A stretch of 64,000 nt of DNA from Rhodopseudomonas palustris HaA2 (GTDB lineage: Bacteria > Pseudomonadota > Alphaproteobacteria > Rhizobiales > Xanthobacteraceae), in NCBI RefSeq assembly GCF_000013365.1, contig NC_007778.1, positions 4,402,001 through 4,466,000 on the forward strand, read 5' to 3'. The notes under the pieces were generated by a model. The model did no database searches and was not told the DNA's origin. It saw only the letters and a list, made by a program, of their open reading frames with translations. Position numbers and translations under genes: made by a program. Positions 26,722 to 35,638 of this stretch are shown here, in pieces; position 1 is the first letter of the stretch; each line of letters begins with the position of its first letter.

Positions 26722-27090
26722 CGATGTCGGGGGTTGGGCGCATGGCGCCATAGATCGGTCGCGGCGGACCCTATCGGAGCGCTGCCGGCATTTGAAGCCG
26801 GGTTTGCGGGAGAATCGTACCTCGTCGGTCGAATTCCGACGTGATCGACGCACCCGGGCCGGCCCGGCCGTTGTCCGAATGACGGGCCGGTCATGCTTAA
26901 CAAAGGTTGGATCGCGCGCCGCAGCTCTGCGGGGTGCCATTCATCCTTTCAAAACCAACCCGTAGTTTTCCCGGTCCCCCTCAGACTCCGTTAAGCGCTG
27001 AAGCTGCAACCTGCCGTCAACTTCGGGAGTTGCAATGAACCGGCAGAAAATCCAGAGCAGGATATCGGCGACGCATCGCGCAGGCGTGCG
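26722..27090. other. Intergenic region between queD and the GGDEF gene
   Basis: About 370 bases between divergent genes. I see no FixK, CtrA or repeat motif. It must contain both promoters, with moderately AT-rich segments near 26880-26990. Confidence 0.4.
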
Positions 27091-28302
27091 ATGTTGAGCG
27101 TCCCGACACTCTGGGTGGTCTTTCTGATCAACTTCCTCGCGCTGGGTCTGGTCTGGACCCACGTGATGCGGAGCTATCCGAACTTCACACCGGCGCGCTA
27201 CTGGACCGCGGCCTGCTTTGTGGTTTCACTCGGCGCGGGCTTCGGGATGCTGCGGGGCGTGATGGACACCAAGGTGCCCCTCATCGTCGGCGGCAGCACC
27301 GTCGTTCTGGCCGCCTATCTGATCGCAATGGGCGTCTTCTGCTTTTACGGCCGGCACATGAGCTGGCGGCTCGCCCTCGGCGCGACCGCAGCCTGCAGCG
27401 CGGGTCTCGGCTTCTTCCTGCTCGTGATCGATTCGATGATGATGCGGATCCTGATCTATTCGGTGGCCCAGGCGGTCCCGATCGCGATGACGTTGCCACT
27501 GATGCTGTCGCGCAGCGGCCGCCGCAATCCCGGCGCGCGGATGGCCGCAGCGGTGGCGATCGCGATGCTGCTGGTCTACGCGGTCCGCTCCGGGGCTGCG
27601 ATCATCGGCGTCGGCGGCGAATTGTCGGTGGTCAATTTCAATGACTTTCAGGCTTCGCTGGTGCTGATGCTGGTGTTCCTGTCGATGACGCTGAACTTCT
27701 CGTTCCTGCTGATGGCGATCGACCGGCTGCGCTCCGAAGTCGAGAGCCTCGCGCTGATCGACGACCTCACCGGCATCGCCAACCGCCGCCATTTGCTGCA
27801 GCGGATGGTGGCGCAGTGTCGGACCGCGATGCAGACCGGCGAGCCGTTCACGGTGCTGGCGATCGACCTCGACGGCTTCAAGGCGATCAATGACGGCCAC
27901 GGTCACGCCGCCGGCGACGAGTGCCTGCGCCGGTTCTCCGGCGCCGCGCAGGCGCGGCTGCGTCCCGGCGACCTGTTTGCGCGCACCGGTGGCGACGAGT
28001 TCTGCGTGGTGATGCCGGCGACCACCCTGCGCGAAGGCGCGATGGTCGCCCGCCACATCCTCGAAGAAAGCCGCGCGCTCTCGACCCAAGGCGGCGATGC
28101 GGCCAGCGCCATCGCCATCGCCGCTTCGATCGGCGTCGCGCAGTGGACGCCGCAGGTCGGATTGCATCCCGACCGGCTGATCGCGGCCGCGGACGCCGCG
28201 CTGTACAACGCCAAGAAACTCGGCAAGGATCGCTACGCGATCCACGAGCCGAAGCTGGAACCGCTGCCTCCGTTCCTCGAGCCGGTGCGCAAGATCGCCT
28301 GA
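27091..28302 (+). CDS. Membrane-anchored diguanylate cyclase (GGDEF)
   Basis: A 403-aa protein with about six N-terminal hydrophobic helices (residues 5-210), then a GGDEF domain (about 225-390) that makes c-di-GMP. The active site is intact, RTGGDEFCVV, and an RxxD inhibitory site (RPGD) precedes it at the correct distance, so product inhibition is expected. Other blocks: DDLTGIANRRHL, LAIDLDGFKAINDGHGHAAGDECL, and ADAALYNAKKLGKDRYAI. The membrane part may be a 7TM/MASE-like sensor. The amidase gene follows after 32 bases, so the two may be co-transcribed. Confidence 0.93.
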   Translation: MLSVPTLWVVFLINFLALGLVWTHVMRSYPNFTPARYWTAACFVVSLGAGFGMLRGVMDTKVPLIVGGSTVVLAAYLIAMGVFCFYGRHMSWRLALGATAACSAGLGFFLLVIDSMMMRILIYSVAQAVPIAMTLPLMLSRSGRRNPGARMAAAVAIAMLLVYAVRSGAAIIGVGGELSVVNFNDFQASLVLMLVFLSMTLNFSFLLMAIDRLRSEVESLALIDDLTGIANRRHLLQRMVAQCRTAMQTGEPFTVLAIDLDGFKAINDGHGHAAGDECLRRFSGAAQARLRPGDLFARTGGDEFCVVMPATTLREGAMVARHILEESRALSTQGGDAASAIAIAASIGVAQWTPQVGLHPDRLIAAADAALYNAKKLGKDRYAIHEPKLEPLPPFLEPVRKIA

Positions 28303-28334
28303 TCGTTTCGCGGCCGTTCGCAAGGCGTCCATCG

Positions 28335-28967
28335 ATGATCCATCGCCTGATCGGAACGACGCTGCTGGCCGCGGCGGTGTTGCCGTTGCACCAGGCCTCG
28401 GCGCAGACGCTTGCGCCGGATCTGGCGGAGATCGCGCAGCGCGCGGGCACGCCGGAGATTCCCGGCCTCAGCATGGTCTGGCTGGCGCCGTGGGGCGATC
28501 GTCGCAAGGCGCCGTGGCGCAACATCATCGTGCACCAGACCGAAGGCCCGACCGGATCGGCCCGCAACGGCGCGCGCGAACAGGCGAAGACCCCGACCCG
28601 GCGCGGCGTGACGCTCTGGGTCGAGACCGACGGCACGGTGTATTGGGCGGTGCCGGAAACCGTCGTCACCACCCATGGCGACGGCGCCAACCGCAACGAC
28701 AACAAGTACATCGACAACAAGCCGACCTACCGTCGGGTCACCCGCGACAATTCGATCGGGATCGAGTTCGCCGGCAATTATCCGGACGTGACCAGGCCCG
28801 CCACCGAGGCGCAGATCGCGGCGTGGCGCATTCTCGTCCGTGTGCTGCGCGCGCGCTACGACATTCCGGCCGAGCGGGTCTATGCGCACAACTGGATCGA
28901 CTACAAGGATTCGCGCTATTGCGAGGGCTGCGAACTCGCCAAGCTGGCGCGCGATCCGGCGTTCTGA
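28335..28967 (+). CDS. Exported N-acetylmuramoyl-L-alanine amidase-like protein
   Basis: A 210-aa protein with a signal peptide (IGTTLLAAAVLPLHQASAQ) and an amidase_2-type fold: zinc ligands His in NIIVHQTEGP, His in VVTTHGDGANRND and likely His in VYAHNWIDYKDSRYCEGC. It would cut the amide between MurNAc and the peptide in the periplasm. Two Cys at the C terminus could form a disulfide. It follows the GGDEF gene closely. A palindromic repeat lies just downstream. Confidence 0.85.
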   Translation: MIHRLIGTTLLAAAVLPLHQASAQTLAPDLAEIAQRAGTPEIPGLSMVWLAPWGDRRKAPWRNIIVHQTEGPTGSARNGAREQAKTPTRRGVTLWVETDGTVYWAVPETVVTTHGDGANRNDNKYIDNKPTYRRVTRDNSIGIEFAGNYPDVTRPATEAQIAAWRILVRVLRARYDIPAERVYAHNWIDYKDSRYCEGCELAKLARDPAF

Positions 28968-28990
28968 AAGTCCTTCGAAACTTCCCAGCC

Positions 28991-29112
28991 GTCATTGCTT
29001 ACGAGGAGCACCCGGATCGGCGCTCCGCGCCGTCCGAGCACAGGCTCCGCGACGAAGCAATTCAGACTTGCTGCGCGGCCTTCTGGATTGCTTCGCCGCG
29101 CTCGCAATGACG
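28991..29112. repeat. Palindromic intergenic repeat, GTCATTGC type
   Basis: Ends are inverted: GTCATTGC at the left and GCAATGAC at the right, with internal GAAGCAAT and ATTGCTTCG as further complementary blocks. This is the common GTCATTGCGAGGAGC-type element of Rhodopseudomonas/Bradyrhizobium genomes (recognised from memory), able to fold into a long hairpin. Confidence 0.75.
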
Positions 29113-29136
29113 AATGCGGGCGTTGATGTGAGGCTC

Positions 29137-29835
29137 TCAGGACAACAGCGTCGACTGGATCGTGTGTAGCCCGATGGCGATGGTCAGCACGCCGACCGCG
29201 ATCTGCAGCCCGCGATTGACGGCAGTCAGACCGCGCGCCGAGATCACCAGCGGCACCGCGATCGCGGCCGACAGCGCGCCCATGCCGACCATCGAGCCGA
29301 CGCCGAACAGCGCCACGTAGAGCAGCCCCTGCGTCGGGCTCTGCGCCTGCGACACCGCGAGCACCAGCAGCGCCGCGGAGCCGGCCATGCCGTGCATCAG
29401 CCCGACGATCAGCGTGCGCCAGCGGAAGCCGTGCGCGTGGATGTGGGCGCTCGGCGCATCGTGCGCGGCGCGCTGGTCCGCGTGGCTGTGCAGATGAATG
29501 TGGCGCGTGCCGTCGCCGTGCTGATGCACATGGGCGTGGACGCGGTCCTGCCACAGCCGCCACAGCAGATGGCCGCCGAGGCCGACCAGCATGAATCCGA
29601 CCGCGCCTTCCAGCGGGGTGGCGATGTGGTCCGGGATCGCCTGGCCGAGCACGATGGCGACGCCGGCGAACAGGAACAGCGTCAGCGTGTGGCCGAGCCC
29701 CCAGGTCAGCCCGTGCTTGACGATGTCGCGCACGCCGCTGCGCCGCGCCGCGATCGTCGAGACCGCCGCGATATGATCGACCTCGAGCGCATGCTGCATC
29801 CCCAGCAGAAACCCCAACCCCAGAATTGCGAACAT
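29137..29835 (-). CDS. NicO/UreH-like nickel or cobalt transporter
   Basis: A 232-aa membrane protein with about six helices. The first helix carries GMQHALEVDHIAAVSTIAARR, close to the HAxDADHI motif of nickel/cobalt permeases, and the second has GLGHTLTLFLFAG. A central cytoplasmic or periplasmic loop is very His-rich (HAHVHQHGDGTRHIHLHSH, HIHAHGF) and may collect metal ions. The family moves Ni2+ or Co2+. No urease, hydrogenase or cobalamin genes are adjacent, so the metal is undecided. Confidence 0.85.
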   Translation of the reverse strand: MFAILGLGFLLGMQHALEVDHIAAVSTIAARRSGVRDIVKHGLTWGLGHTLTLFLFAGVAIVLGQAIPDHIATPLEGAVGFMLVGLGGHLLWRLWQDRVHAHVHQHGDGTRHIHLHSHADQRAAHDAPSAHIHAHGFRWRTLIVGLMHGMAGSAALLVLAVSQAQSPTQGLLYVALFGVGSMVGMGALSAAIAVPLVISARGLTAVNRGLQIAVGVLTIAIGLHTIQSTLLS

Positions 29836-29942
29836 CGTCCCCTGATCGTCGTGTTAGGCCGGCCGAAATTGCAGCAGCATCGGAATGGTGTAAGTTCGCG
29901 ATCACAACACGGCCGCAGAGCCGGAACAAGGGAGAAACCAGC

Positions 29943-31163
29943 ATGGTCGCCAAACCATTGGCGGTGGCGATAATGACGGCCGCATGGCTGTCACCGTCGG
30001 CCGCGTTCGCACAAGCCTCGCCCCAGATTTCCGACGACGTCGTCAAGATCGGCGTGCTCACCGACATGAACGGCCCGGCCTCGACGCCGACCGGCCAGGG
30101 CTCGGTCACCGCCGCGCAGATGGCGGTCGAGGATTTCGGCGGCAGCGTGCTCGGCAAGCCGATCAGCATCATCGTCGGCGATCATCAGCTCAAGCCCGAT
30201 ATCGGCGCCGCCCTGGCGCGGCGCTGGTACGACGTCGAACAGGTCGATCTGATCGTCGACGTGCCGGTCTCCGCCGTCGGCCTCGCGGTGCAGAACATCG
30301 CGGGCGAGAAGAAGCGGATGTTCATCACCCATTCGACCGGCGCCGCCGATTTTCACGGCAAGTTCTGCTCGCCTTACGCGATGCAATGGGTGTTCGACAC
30401 CCGCGCGCTCGCGGTCGGCACCGCGCAGGAAGTGGTCAAGCGCGGCGGCGACAGTTGGTTCTTCATCACCGACGACTACGCTTTCGGCCAGTCGCTGGAG
30501 CGCGACGCCGCCGCGGTCGTCACCAAGTCCGGCGGCAAGGTGCTGGGCGCGGTGCGGCCTCCTTTCGCGACGCCGGATCTATCGTCCTTCGTGCTGCAGG
30601 CGCAGGCCTCGAAGGCCAAGATCATCGGCATCGCCGGCGGCCCGCCGAACAATATCAATGAAATTAAAACCGGCGCCGAATTCGGCGTGTTCAAGGGAGG
30701 CCAGCAGATGGCGGCGCTGCTGGCGCTGATCACCGACATCCACTCGCTCGGCCTGCCGGCCGCGCAAGGCCTGCTGCTGACGACGTCGTTCTATTGGGAC
30801 ATGGACGACAAGACCCGGGAATGGTCGAAGCGCTATTTCGCCAAGATGAACCGGATGCCGACGATGTGGCAGGCCGGCGTGTATTCGTCGACCATGCACT
30901 ATCTGCAGGCGATCAAGGACGCCGGCACCGACGAGCCGCTGCAGGTCGCGGCCAAGATGCGCGAGAAGCCGATCGAGGATTTCTTCTCCCGCAACGGCCG
31001 GCTGCGCGAGGACGGGTTGATGGTGCACGATCTGATGCTGGTGCAGGTGAAGTCCCCGGAAGAGTCGAAATATCCATGGGACTATTACAAGATCCTCGCC
31101 AAAATCTCCGGCGCCGAGGCGTTCGGTCCGCCCGACCCGGCCTGCCCGCTGGTCAAGAAATAG
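29943..31163 (+). CDS. Branched-chain-amino-acid-type periplasmic binding protein (orphan)
   Basis: A 406-aa protein with a signal peptide (LAVAIMTAAWLSPSAAFAQ) and a Peripla_BP_6 fold: IGVLTDMNGPASTPTGQGSVTAAQMAVEDF, IIVGDHQLKPDIGAALARRWYD, FITDDYAFGQSLERDA, and LLTTSFYWDMDDKTREWSKRYF. ATG 29943 has GGGAG ten bases upstream. It is unaccompanied by permease or ATPase genes, so it may serve a transporter encoded elsewhere or a sensor. Substrate unknown; the family covers amino acids, amides, urea and aromatic acids. Confidence 0.9.
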   Translation: MVAKPLAVAIMTAAWLSPSAAFAQASPQISDDVVKIGVLTDMNGPASTPTGQGSVTAAQMAVEDFGGSVLGKPISIIVGDHQLKPDIGAALARRWYDVEQVDLIVDVPVSAVGLAVQNIAGEKKRMFITHSTGAADFHGKFCSPYAMQWVFDTRALAVGTAQEVVKRGGDSWFFITDDYAFGQSLERDAAAVVTKSGGKVLGAVRPPFATPDLSSFVLQAQASKAKIIGIAGGPPNNINEIKTGAEFGVFKGGQQMAALLALITDIHSLGLPAAQGLLLTTSFYWDMDDKTREWSKRYFAKMNRMPTMWQAGVYSSTMHYLQAIKDAGTDEPLQVAAKMREKPIEDFFSRNGRLREDGLMVHDLMLVQVKSPEESKYPWDYYKILAKISGAEAFGPPDPACPLVKK

Positions 31164-31263
31164 GCGGGATTTGATCGAGCGCATGCTGCGGGTTCCACGC
31201 CACGGCTAAGGTCGCGGCAAGCGCGCCGGACCGTCCGGCGCGCGCCTGAAAGGACTCCGCCTC

Positions 31264-31638
31264 ATGACGACCCACCACTTCCACGCCGTGATCTGGATCG
31301 ACCACAAGGAAGCCCGTGTCTTCCATTTCAATCCGGAGGACGTCGAGCGCACGGTGGTTCACTCCGAGCATCCCGCCAAGCAGCTGCACCACAAGCCCGA
31401 GGACCCGCATTATCTGAAGGCGGCGATGGATGCGATTTCGGACGCCGGCGTCGTGCTGGTGATCGGCCCGGCCCATACCAAGACCGAGCTGGTCAAATAC
31501 ATCGAGCAGCACAATCCGGCGCTGAAGGCCAAGATCGCCGCGGTCGAGACCGTCGATCACCCCACCGACGGCCAGATCGTCGCCCACGCCCGCAAGTACT
31601 TCAAGGCCGAAGACCGGGTGACGCCGCAGACGAAGTAA
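31264..31638 (+). CDS. Small release-factor-like (translational machinery) protein
   Basis: A 124-aa soluble protein, MTTHHFHAVIWIDHKEARVFHFN at the start, with ALKAKIAAVETVDHPTDGQIVAHARKYFK near the end. Proteins of this kind are annotated as translational machinery protein in related genomes and resemble the eRF1/baeRF domain 2-type fold (the WIDHKEARVF strand-turn and the GPAHTKTELVKYI helix). A role in ribosome rescue is therefore possible but unproven. Rich in His and Lys; no export signal. It stands alone. Confidence 0.8.
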   Translation: MTTHHFHAVIWIDHKEARVFHFNPEDVERTVVHSEHPAKQLHHKPEDPHYLKAAMDAISDAGVVLVIGPAHTKTELVKYIEQHNPALKAKIAAVETVDHPTDGQIVAHARKYFKAEDRVTPQTK

Positions 31639-31711
31639 GCGCTGCCCTTCCACGCATCGCCTCGCGCGCATGGCGCGAGGCGGCGCTGCCGGCGCGGCAA
31701 TCTCAAGCGTC

Positions 31712-31820
31712 GTCATCCTGAGGCGCTCGCCCGCAAGGGCGAGCCTCGAAGGATGCGGAGACGTGGACGGCGCGTGCGGCCGATCCTTCGAGGCTCGCTA
31801 CGCTCGCGCCTCAGGATGAC
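31712..31820. repeat. Palindromic repeat, GTCATCCTGAGG type
   Basis: GTCATCCTGAGG on the left and CCTCAGGATGAC on the right, with inner GAGCCTCGAAGGAT against ATCCTTCGAGGCTC. The element is nearly a complete inverted repeat with a short variable centre. It is a second common intergenic element type of these genomes. Confidence 0.8.
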
Positions 31821-31892
31821 GCTGTGCGTGTCGATCGCGATGTCAAACCGCCACGCGAATTCCTTCTCGCGGCTCGCTGAGCCCGAGTTATG

Positions 31893-32330
31893 CACCCGTC
31901 GCTTCCCAGCGAGGGGTGGGGGCGCGCCGGTCGGCGCGGGTTGGTGGTGGTTCTCGCGATGACTTGCGAAGTCATCGCGCGTCGCCTTCCGGCGCGCCCA
32001 CCGCGGCGCTTTTTTGTCTTCGGGCCCGTGCTTCCGTTGACAGGCAAGGGTAATGAAACCCCACGGTCCGGCGGATTTCGCCGCCTTCGCCTGCCCCCGT
32101 GCAGCGAACTAACAAGTCGCAGAGCCTCGTAGTAGGCCCGGACGGGTCCCCGAAGCCTCCCGGACGTGCGGGTGCGAGCCGCAACGCGCAGGACGCCGCG
32201 TCCGTCCGACTCCACCGGCACAGCGCCGGCTTCATCGAACCATCGTTTCGGGCTGGTTTCCCAGCCCGCCGATCTGTCCCGCTTGTACGACGCCTCGCGA
32301 AGCGCCCCTCACGGACAGGACACGAAGGAC
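31893..32330. repeat. Non-coding multi-hairpin block, probable dispersed repeat
   Basis: About 440 bases without a convincing gene. It contains several perfect hairpins: 31955-31979 (11-bp stem, CGCGATGACTT/AAGTCATCGCG), 32069-32083 (CGGCG/CGCCG) and 32249-32268 (CGGGCTGG/CCAGCCCG). The sequence resembles a block that recurs in Bradyrhizobiaceae (memory, not searched) and is often mis-annotated as short hypothetical genes. Edges are approximate. Confidence 0.55.
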
Positions 32331-32352
32331 TATAATCATAATAGGAATATTG

Positions 32353-32973
32353 TCAAGTCGGCCGGCGGATATTTGCGCGGCGGCTTCGCCACACCCGAAG
32401 ATCGACCATGACGGTTGCGGCCGCCGCGACGACCAGCGCGCAGAGCGCCGCCTTCGACATCATCTCCATCGTCCCCTCGATCAGCATGCCGTGAACCACG
32501 CTGCCGACGACGATCACCACGGCGAGCAGCATGTGGGCGGTCCGCCATTGCCGCGGTCCCAGGCCCGCTCGTCGGCGGAAGCCTGCGAGCAGCGCGACGG
32601 CGAAGATCGCCCACATCGCGACCACGCCCCATGGGGAGAACGGCGTCGGCGAGGTGAATGTCAGAGCGTCGATCATGTCCGGCGGGCTGGTGAACCACAG
32701 ACCGGCGACGTGGATCAGCACGGCGGCCACCAGCGTGCCGCCGATCCAGCGATGCGCATGCCGCGCGCGCCAGGCCGACAGCCCAGGCAGGTAGCCGCCA
32801 ATCAGCAAAGGCTGAACCAGGACGAGACCGAGTGCGACGATGCCCGCGAACCCGGCCAGGATGTAGACCGGATCGCGCCAGGCGAGCAGCGGGCTCATGG
32901 CTGCGGCGGCGATCGGCACGCCGAGGACGGCCGCGAGCGCCGCCCAGATCAGGGTCGCCCGGAGCCGGTTCAT
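32353..32973 (-). CDS. Ferric-reductase-like/cytochrome b-type membrane protein
   Basis: A 206-aa protein with about six helices. Histidines in two helices (AHRWIGGTLVAAVLIHVAGLW and RTAHMLLAVVIVVGSVVHGMLIEG) are spaced as haem ligands in the ferric-reductase-like (FRD/MsrQ) membrane domain. No FAD/NAD module is attached. The start is ATG 32973, 19 bases after the stop of the exported intradiol-like protein, so the two are likely one operon and may transfer electrons across the membrane. Confidence 0.75.
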   Translation of the reverse strand: MNRLRATLIWAALAAVLGVPIAAAAMSPLLAWRDPVYILAGFAGIVALGLVLVQPLLIGGYLPGLSAWRARHAHRWIGGTLVAAVLIHVAGLWFTSPPDMIDALTFTSPTPFSPWGVVAMWAIFAVALLAGFRRRAGLGPRQWRTAHMLLAVVIVVGSVVHGMLIEGTMEMMSKAALCALVVAAAATVMVDLRVWRSRRANIRRPT

Positions 32974-32992
32974 GCCTTCGTCTCCAAAGCGG

Positions 32993-33481
32993 TCAGGCCG
33001 GCTGCAGGACGAAATGGGCTTCCAGGCTGGTGTCTTTGGTGCTGCGCATGACCGGACGCAGGAACACGGTCTTGAACTCGCCGCTGTCGTAAGCGAGGTG
33101 GCCATGCGGCTGGCCGAACACCGGAATGATCTGCGGCATCTCGAGACGGAACGCGCCGTTCTTGTCGGTGAGCGTGGCGCCGTGACTGCGCTGCTCGTGC
33201 TCCTGCCCTTCGACCGTATGCGCCCAGATCTGGATCCGCTGCCCGGCGAGCGGCGCACCGTCACCTGCACGGCGAACGGTGCCGCGCATCCAGAATCCAC
33301 CCGCGCCGATCCGATCGACGATCGGAGCACCTTTGCGATAATTGTTGGCCCCGCCCGACATCGACGGGGTCGGCGAGAGCCCTTCGGCGCGGGCAGGTAG
33401 CCACAGCCCGGACATGCCGGCTGCCAGCAAGGAACCGCTGGCCACGAGGAGCTTGCGGCGGTTCAGAACGACCGTGCTCAT
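32993..33481 (-). CDS. Exported intradiol-dioxygenase-like protein
   Basis: A 162-aa protein with a Tat-like signal (NRRKLLVASGSLLAAGMSGLWLPARA). The mature part has an intradiol ring-cleavage dioxygenase fold: FWMRGTVRRAGDGAPLAGQRIQIWAHT, TDKNGAFRLEMPQI and GQPHGHLAYDSG, where the H-x-H pair matches the two His ligands of Fe(III). The Tyr ligands usually found in PGPYP and near the end are not evident, and the protein is shorter than enzymes of the family. It may be non-catalytic or use another metal. ATG 33481 has AGGAGG seven bases upstream; ATG 33487 is too close. Confidence 0.72.
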   Translation of the reverse strand: MSTVVLNRRKLLVASGSLLAAGMSGLWLPARAEGLSPTPSMSGGANNYRKGAPIVDRIGAGGFWMRGTVRRAGDGAPLAGQRIQIWAHTVEGQEHEQRSHGATLTDKNGAFRLEMPQIIPVFGQPHGHLAYDSGEFKTVFLRPVMRSTKDTSLEAHFVLQPA

Positions 33482-33729
33482 GTTCATTCCTCCTGGGGAC
33501 TGCTCCGCTGCTGCGATGGAACAGCGCCGAACCCGTCCCCTGAACTTAGCGATCATGCCCTCGAATACCAGCCAAGGCGGCGAGCGGCACCGCGGAGTCG
33601 CAATAAAAGTCTTGTGAACGGGAGAAGCCCTGCTCTGCCTGATGCAGGCCGACGCGAGCGCGAGCGACAACCGAGGTCTCGCGGCTGCGGCGCAACGTAG
33701 CAGGTCACGCCCCGCCTGCTGACGCTGGA

Positions 33730-34419
33730 CTAATTACCCTCGCCTGCGATCACCCCATCCACGACGCGCACGATGCGGTCGCATCTTGCGGCGAGGTCGT
33801 CATTGTGGGTCACCAGCAGAAACGTGGTGCCGCGTTCGCGGTTGATCTCGCGCATCAGCGCGAACACGTCGTCGGCGGATTTGGTGTCGAGATTGCCGGT
33901 CGGCTCGTCGGCGAGCACGAGGTCGGGGTCCATCGCCAGCGCGCGCGCGATGGCGACACGCTGCTGCTGGCCGCCCGACATGTTGTTGGCGCTGTTGTTG
34001 CGCCAGCGGCTCAAGCCGACGCGGTCGAGCAGTTCGTCGGCGCGGCGCTCCATCGCGCTGTCCGGACGGCCGCGATCGACCAGCATCGGCATCATCACGT
34101 TCTCGCGCGCGGTGAAGGCCGAGATCAGATAGTGATACTGGAACACGAAGCCGATGGCGCGGCCGCGAAGCTGCGTCAGCGCGGCATCGCCGAGCTCGCC
34201 GGTGTCCTCGCCGTTGATCGCGAGCCGGCCGGCGGTCGGCCGGTCGAGCAGGCCGATGATGTTGAGCAGCGTCGATTTACCCGAGCCGGACGGCCCCATC
34301 AGCGCCAGAAAGTCGCGCGCCTGCAAGGTCAGGTCGATGCCGTGCAGCACCTCGGTCTCGACCGGGGTGCCGACATTGTAGGATTTGCGGATGCCGTCGA
34401 GGCGCAGGACTTCAGCCAC
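33730..34419 (-). CDS. ABC transporter ATPase, MacB/LolD type
   Basis: A 229-aa ATPase with Walker [10 protein letters not shown], the signature [15 protein letters not shown], Walker [14 protein letters not shown] and the H-loop LLVTHND. The [16 protein letters not shown] and [17 protein letters not shown] features fit the MacB/LolD subgroup that drives substrates from the inner membrane to an export complex. It begins at GTG 34419, within the permease end (8-base overlap). The three-gene operon is HlyD-like adaptor, FtsX-like permease, ATPase. Confidence 0.93.
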   Translation of the reverse strand: MAEVLRLDGIRKSYNVGTPVETEVLHGIDLTLQARDFLALMGPSGSGKSTLLNIIGLLDRPTAGRLAINGEDTGELGDAALTQLRGRAIGFVFQYHYLISAFTARENVMMPMLVDRGRPDSAMERRADELLDRVGLSRWRNNSANNMSGGQQQRVAIARALAMDPDLVLADEPTGNLDTKSADDVFALMREINRERGTTFLLVTHNDDLAARCDRIVRVVDGVIAGEGN

Positions 34420-35638
34420 GGATCGCCACCACCGGATCGAGCCGCGCCGCGCGCAGCGCCGGCGCGATCGCCGCCGCGACGCCGGTGAGCGTCGCCAGCA
34501 GCGACGACGCGATGAACAATTCGGATTCGAGGATCAGCGGAAACAGCTCGCTGCCGTCGACCTGGCGCGCCGACTGGTGCCACACGAACAGCGCGAGCGC
34601 GCCGAGGCCGGAGCCGATCAGCGCGCCGACGAAGCCGAGCAGCCCGCCCTGGATCAGGAACACGCGCAGGATCTGCCCGCGGCGCGCGCCCATCGCGCGC
34701 AGGATGCCGATGTCCTTGGAGCGCTGGATCACCGAGACGATCAGCACCGCCGCGATGCCGAACGCCACCGACAGGCCGACGAACAGCCGGATCAGCGTGT
34801 TGGAATTCTGCTGCGCCTTCACCGCGGTGAAGAACTGCGCGTTGGTCCTGATCCAGCTGTCGGCCTTCACCGGCAACGTCGCCTGGATCTCCTGCGCGAT
34901 GGTCTCGGCGGTGTAGATGTCCGCCACGGTGATGTCGACCGAGGTGATGCCGCCGATCAGGCCGAGCATGCTCTGGGCGTTGCGCAGCGTCACGAAGGTG
35001 TTGCGCTGATTGGCGGCCTTGTTGCCGAAATCGAAGATGCCCTTGATGGTGAGGACGCGATTGCCGGCGAGCGAGGTCGACACGATGAGCTTGTCGCCGA
35101 GCGAGGCGCCGAGATCGCGCGCCAGTTCGACGCCGATCAGGATGCCCTCGGTGGTGATCTGGGCTTCGCCGGCGACGATGAAATCCGGCACCTTGACGAT
35201 CTGGAAATAGATCTCCGGCTCGATGCCGTACAGCGTGATGGCGCGGCTGGTGTCGCCGCGCAGCGCCAGCGCCGAGCCGGACGCGGTGGCGGCGGCGTAG
35301 ACGACGTCCGGCCGCGCCTGCATCTCGGCGCGGATCTTCGGCCATTGGTCGATCGAAATCACCCGCTGGGTCGGGCGCTGCACCGTCGCGATCTCGACGG
35401 TGCCCGGCTCGTCGCGCAGCGGCCGCGCCACCTGATCCGGCGGGATCAGCTGGATCTGCGGCTGCGAGGTGAGCACGCGCTTGATGAAGTTCGCCTGCAG
35501 CCCCGCCAGCATCGCCGACATGAAGACGATGACGCCGACGCCGATGGCGATGCCGCCGACGATCACCAGCGTCTGCAGTGCGCCGTCGAGCAGGAAGCGC
35601 ACCGCGGCGATCCAGGCGAACGGCAGCCAGCGCTTCAC
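34412..35638 (-). CDS. FtsX-like ABC transporter permease, MacB type
   Basis: A 408-aa permease. One helix near the N terminus ([26 protein letters not shown]), a large periplasmic domain (about residues 50-275), and three C-terminal helices ([77 protein letters not shown]), as in MacB/LolC. It starts at GTG 35638, overlapping the adaptor's stop (GTGA), and its end overlaps the ATPase gene. Likely extrudes a peptide, lipoprotein or small toxic compound. Confidence 0.9.
   Translation of the reverse strand: MKRWLPFAWIAAVRFLLDGALQTLVIVGGIAIGVGVIVFMSAMLAGLQANFIKRVLTSQPQIQLIPPDQVARPLRDEPGTVEIATVQRPTQRVISIDQWPKIRAEMQARPDVVYAAATASGSALALRGDTSRAITLYGIEPEIYFQIVKVPDFIVAGEAQITTEGILIGVELARDLGASLGDKLIVSTSLAGNRVLTIKGIFDFGNKAANQRNTFVTLRNAQSMLGLIGGITSVDITVADIYTAETIAQEIQATLPVKADSWIRTNAQFFTAVKAQQNSNTLIRLFVGLSVAFGIAAVLIVSVIQRSKDIGILRAMGARRGQILRVFLIQGGLLGFVGALIGSGLGALALFVWHQSARQVDGSELFPLILESELFIASSLLATLTGVAAAIAPALRAARLDPVVAIRG

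Noticed and set aside
31155-31180. TTGATCGAGCGCAT near the orphan binding-protein end as a FixK-type box
   Set aside because: The second half-site is GCAT rather than GCAA, so it does not meet the pattern.
32099-32411. Small proteins encoded in the multi-hairpin repeat
   Set aside because: Compositions are Arg/Ser-rich and frames overlap on both strands within a structured repeat; no sign of coding selection by eye.
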